64,000 nt of DNA from CAIWHR01 sp963843595 (GTDB taxonomy: Bacteria; Pseudomonadota; Gammaproteobacteria; Burkholderiales; Casimicrobiaceae): positions 357,011 to 421,010 of the forward strand of contig CAWJLG010000010.1 of the NCBI GenBank assembly GCA_963843595.1, given 5' to 3'. Shown here piece after piece: positions 61,345 through 64,000 of this stretch. A program made the position numbers and the translations under genes. Under the pieces are notes generated by a model. That model saw only the letters and a list, made by a program, of their open reading frames with translations. It was not told the DNA's origin and did no database searches. Position 1 is the first letter of the stretch; each line of letters opens with the position of its first letter.

Positions 61345-62898
61345 TCAGCGCGGCGCACGAAACCTGCGCGAATCGATACCGAGCTTTCTCATCCGCGAGC
61401 GCAGCGTCTGCGGATTCAGGCCGAGCAGCAGCGCGGCGCCGAACGGGCCGTCCACTCGGCCGAGGCTCTTGCGCAGCGCTGCTTCGATGTGGGTCCGCGC
61501 CTGCTCGTTGAAGGTCGAGAACTCCTCGAGATCGCGAGGAAGATCGGTGGCCTGCGGAACTCGCATTGGTCGCAATGCCGGGGCGGCTGCGATGCCCAAC
61601 GCTTTCGCCACCTCCAGCCGCCGTCCGTTACCGAGGATCGCCGCCCGCTCGATCACCGAAGACAGTTCGCGGATGTTGCCCGGCCAGTCGTAGCTGCAAA
61701 GCAGGCGCATGTCGTCTTCGACCGGCATGCACGGGGCGAGCCCCAGCTTGGCGGCAGCCCGCAGCGCAAAATGCATCGACAGCGCCGGCACGTCGCCCAC
61801 GCGTTCGCGCAGCGCCGGCAATTCGATCGGAAATACGGCCAGCCGGTACCAGAGGTCCTCGCGAAAGCGGCCGTCACGGATCATCGCGCGCAGATCCTGA
61901 TGGGTCGCTGCGATGACGCGCGCGTTCACGGCGATCGACTGCTCGCCGCCGACCCGCTGCACCAGGCCGTCCTGCAGCACGCGCAGCAGCCGCACCTGCG
62001 CCTGTAACGGCAATTCGGCCACTTCATCGAGAAACAGCGTGCCACCGTCAGCGCGCTCGAACCAGCCGCTACGTTGAGCCACTGCGCCGGTGAAGCTACC
62101 GCGCTCGTGGCCGAACAGCTCCGAGTCGACCAGTCCGCCCGGGATTGCGCCGCAGTTCACGCGCAAGAACGGTCCCGATGCCCGCCGCGATTGCCGATGG
62201 ATCGCGCGTGCAATCACCTCCTTGCCACTGCCGGTCTCGCCGAGCAACAGCACTGGCGCGTCAGCATGCGCCACCTGCGCGACCCGCTCCATCACGTCGC
62301 GTAGACCGGAGTCGGCGCCAACGACTGCGTCCGCGATGTCGGTCCTACCGAGACGATTGAGCAGCGAGCGCCGGTCCGCCTCGGCCACCTCACGCAGCGC
62401 CTTCGCCTCGCGCTGTCGTGCGAAGTGCCGAAGCGCAGAGGCGAGCGGCTCGACCAGCGCGAGCACGATGTCGCGTGCGGCCGGGGTAAGCGCTGGTGTG
62501 TTCAGGCCAGCAAGCAGGAGCACGCCGGTGAGGCGTGGCTCGTCCGCGATCGCGGCCAGCACCAAAGGCCCCCGCGCCGCGTGCGGGATCACGCCGGGGT
62601 GTGCGCGCGAAAAGCTGCGCGCCTCGACCTTCAACACGCGCTCCCGTCGCAGCGTCTGCGGCAGGCTCGGCTCCCCGCCTTCGGCGACCCGATCGACACC
62701 GGCGACCCCCTCTCTCGGCCCGTCACCGGCGATCGCGACCGTTTCCCACACCCGATGCTGCGGAACGAGATAACGGATGGCGACCAGGTTGACCGGAAGG
62801 CCGGGTCGAGTGGCAGCGACGGCAGCTTCAAGCGCCGGCTGCAACTCGTCGTAACGCCCGACCGCGCGCCAAAGCTGCAAGGAGAGCGATTCGTTCAC
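61345..62898 (-). CDS. Sigma-54-dependent transcriptional activator with GAF-type sensor domain
   Basis: The product is 517 residues from ATG 62898. An N-terminal GAF-like sensor (about 10-165) is followed by an AAA+ domain with Walker A GETGSGKE (220-227), loop 1 GSFTGA (267-272, normally GAFTGA), Walker B LFLDEVAE (288-295) and the R-finger region FREDLWYRLAVFPIELPALRER, and then by a C-terminal Fis-type HTH (about 475-517, GAALLLGLNPQTLRSRMRKLGI). It contacts sigma-54 RNA polymerase and uses ATP to open the promoter. It is divergent from a TauE/SafE permease gene that has a sigma-54-like promoter, its probable target. The inducer is unknown. Confidence 0.92.
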   Translation of the reverse strand: MNESLSLQLWRAVGRYDELQPALEAAVAATRPGLPVNLVAIRYLVPQHRVWETVAIAGDGPREGVAGVDRVAEGGEPSLPQTLRRERVLKVEARSFSRAHPGVIPHAARGPLVLAAIADEPRLTGVLLLAGLNTPALTPAARDIVLALVEPLASALRHFARQREAKALREVAEADRRSLLNRLGRTDIADAVVGADSGLRDVMERVAQVAHADAPVLLLGETGSGKEVIARAIHRQSRRASGPFLRVNCGAIPGGLVDSELFGHERGSFTGAVAQRSGWFERADGGTLFLDEVAELPLQAQVRLLRVLQDGLVQRVGGEQSIAVNARVIAATHQDLRAMIRDGRFREDLWYRLAVFPIELPALRERVGDVPALSMHFALRAAAKLGLAPCMPVEDDMRLLCSYDWPGNIRELSSVIERAAILGNGRRLEVAKALGIAAAPALRPMRVPQATDLPRDLEEFSTFNEQARTHIEAALRKSLGRVDGPFGAALLLGLNPQTLRSRMRKLGIDSRRFRAPR

Positions 62899-63015
62899 TT
62901 TCTTCTCGTGGGATGTCGCGGATATTTTGACATTTTATGCACTATTTCCGCCATATATCGTTGAACTCCTGCCGACTCAATGGGAACTGCAAGTCGAATC
63001 AATGACTTGGAGGCC

Positions 63016-63031
63016 TGGCGCGCAATCTGCT
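63016..63031 (+). promoter_or_regulatory. Putative sigma-54 promoter of the TauE/SafE gene
   Basis: TGGCGCGCAATCTGCT matches the consensus TGGCACGNNNNTTGCW at all but two positions, with the invariant GG and GC exactly 10 bases apart. Transcription would start near 63042, about 38 bases before ATG 63080. A gene for a sigma-54 activator lies divergently upstream. Confidence 0.6.
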
Positions 63032-63079
63032 ACCGAGACAGTAGGGGCACATCCCGTCGCAACCATTTCGAGGCACCAG

Positions 63080-63988
63080 ATGCAACAAGCACGCAATACC
63101 TTCATGCTGCTTTACAACGACAGTCCGCGCCGCCTGCACATGTGGGGAGGTTGGGTCGCAGCAGTCGTCGTGCTGCTGGTCCTCAACGCACTGATGCCGC
63201 AGGGCCTGTGGATGAGTGGCCTGGCGCATGTCCTGCCACGCGCAGCGATCCTGGTCTTTCTGGTGGCACTGGTTTGCGAGTATCTCGACTCGAGCCTCGG
63301 CATGGGTTACGGGACCACGCTGACGCCGATTCTGCTGCTGGCCGGGTTCGCGCCACTCGATATCGTGCCCGCCATCCTGCTGAGCGAAGCTTTGACCGGC
63401 GCCGCTGCAGGCCTGCTGCATCAGCGCGACGGCAACGTCAACTTCCTGCGCGACCCGCGCGCTCGCCGCACTGCGGTGCTGCTGATCGCGCTCAGTGCAG
63501 CCGGCGCGATCGCGGCTGCCGTGCTCGCCGTCAAGATCTCGAAGCAAATGCTGACGCTGTTCATCGCGGCGATCATCATCGCGATGGGCATCATCATTCT
63601 GTTTACGCTAAACCGCCCGTTCCGTTACAGGCCCGGCGGCATCGTCGCGATCGGCGCGGTGGCCGCGTTCAACAAGGGGCTGAGCGGCGGTGGCTACGGG
63701 CCCCTGGTCACGGCCGGACAGGTGGTCTCCGGTTTGCCGTCCAAGCCGGCGATCGCGATCACGTCGGTCGCCGAGTCTTTCACCTGCGTAATCGGTCTTG
63801 CTGTGTATCTCGTGCTCGGACGTCAGATCAACTGGGGCCTGGCCATCCCGCTGGTAGGCGGCGCCTTGCTCTCAGTTCCGGTCGCCACCCTGACCGTGCG
63901 TCGCCTGCCTGAGAAGGGTCTGCGACTGATCGTCGGTGTGGTCACGGTCGCGCTCGGGGCCCTGGCGCTGTCGGCGGTGTTGAAGTAG
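63080..63988 (+). CDS. TauE/SafE family membrane permease
   Basis: The product is 302 residues from ATG 63080 (QQARNTFMLLYNDSPRRLHMWGGWVAAVVVLLVLNAL); the frame is open to 62927 but the upstream part is not protein-like. About eight membrane helices include the family motif DSSLGMGYGTTLTPILLLAGF in the first half and GLSGGGYGPLVTAGQVVSGLPSKPAIAITSVAE in the second, the inverted-repeat signature of TauE/SafE (DUF81). Family members export or import sulfite, sulfoacetate, or other small organic anions. The substrate here is unknown. A sigma-54-like promoter and a divergent activator suggest it is induced by a specific compound. Confidence 0.9.
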   Translation: MQQARNTFMLLYNDSPRRLHMWGGWVAAVVVLLVLNALMPQGLWMSGLAHVLPRAAILVFLVALVCEYLDSSLGMGYGTTLTPILLLAGFAPLDIVPAILLSEALTGAAAGLLHQRDGNVNFLRDPRARRTAVLLIALSAAGAIAAAVLAVKISKQMLTLFIAAIIIAMGIIILFTLNRPFRYRPGGIVAIGAVAAFNKGLSGGGYGPLVTAGQVVSGLPSKPAIAITSVAESFTCVIGLAVYLVLGRQINWGLAIPLVGGALLSVPVATLTVRRLPEKGLRLIVGVVTVALGALALSAVLK

Positions 63989-64000
63989 CGGCGGTGCGCG

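Overview
The window is uniformly GC-rich and has the gene content of a Gram-negative betaproteobacterium. The syntenies smc-zipA-ligA and pyrG-kdsA-eno-ftsB, and the sequence styles of GltX, PpsR/PpsA and OxyR, all point that way, probably to the Burkholderiales or relatives. This is inference from gene order and motifs; no database search was possible. No rRNA, CRISPR array, prophage or intact insertion sequence is visible.

Layout. 1-2.6 kb: 3' end of a DUF6502 gene overlapping a DUF5666-repeat lipoprotein gene. 3.2-15.5 kb: the striking locus, an apparent extracellular or trans-envelope electron-transfer cluster. It holds an FAD/Fe-S pyridine-nucleotide oxidoreductase (minus), then on the plus strand a b-cytochrome-like membrane protein, a 24-heme c-type cytochrome, a giant cytochrome with about 63 CXXCH motifs, an outer-membrane beta-barrel with an N-terminal TPR region, and a small membrane-anchored TPR protein. 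15.5-25.8 kb: rlmB, a dppBCDFA-type peptide ABC transporter (minus), then a divergent unknown secreted protein, an M20 amidohydrolase, an M14/DUF2817 peptidase and a small lipoprotein. 26-35.6 kb: smc, zipA, ligA, galU, oxyR and an SDR. 35.8 kb: tRNA-Val with terminator. 36.1-42.6 kb: the four-gene Anbu (ancestral proteasome-like peptidase) cluster with ATP-grasp, alpha-E and transglutaminase/DUF2126 partners. 42.7-49.7 kb: gltX, pyrG, kdsA, Dabb protein, eno, ftsB, SpoU methyltransferase. 49.7-59.3 kb: rbsK/rbsD-like pair, ppsR, PHP phosphoesterase, ABC-F ATPase, an HTH regulator, ppsA, YgfX-like protein and a YciK-like SDR. 59.5-64 kb: tRNA-Ala and tRNA-Glu, gene-poor sequence with a probable transposase remnant, a universal stress protein, and a sigma-54 activator divergent from a TauE/SafE permease with a sigma-54-like promoter.

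How the genes work together. The 3-15 kb locus has all the parts expected for moving electrons between the cytoplasmic membrane and the outside: a redox dehydrogenase, a quinol-type membrane cytochrome, periplasmic and/or surface multiheme wires, and an outer-membrane barrel. It resembles porin-cytochrome conduits (Mtr/Mto/Pio and the large-cytochrome PCC3 type), but with an exceptionally heme-rich component. The dpp operon with two peptidase genes suggests peptide or acyl-amino-acid use. The PpsR regulator and its target PpsA lie 3.4 kb apart.

Sequence-quality caution. Seven apparent single-base insertions interrupt six genes: the giant cytochrome (twice), dppA, dppF, dppD, dppC and kdsA. 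Each gene regains full family length when one base per site is removed. Because kdsA is normally essential, sequence or assembly error is the likelier explanation.
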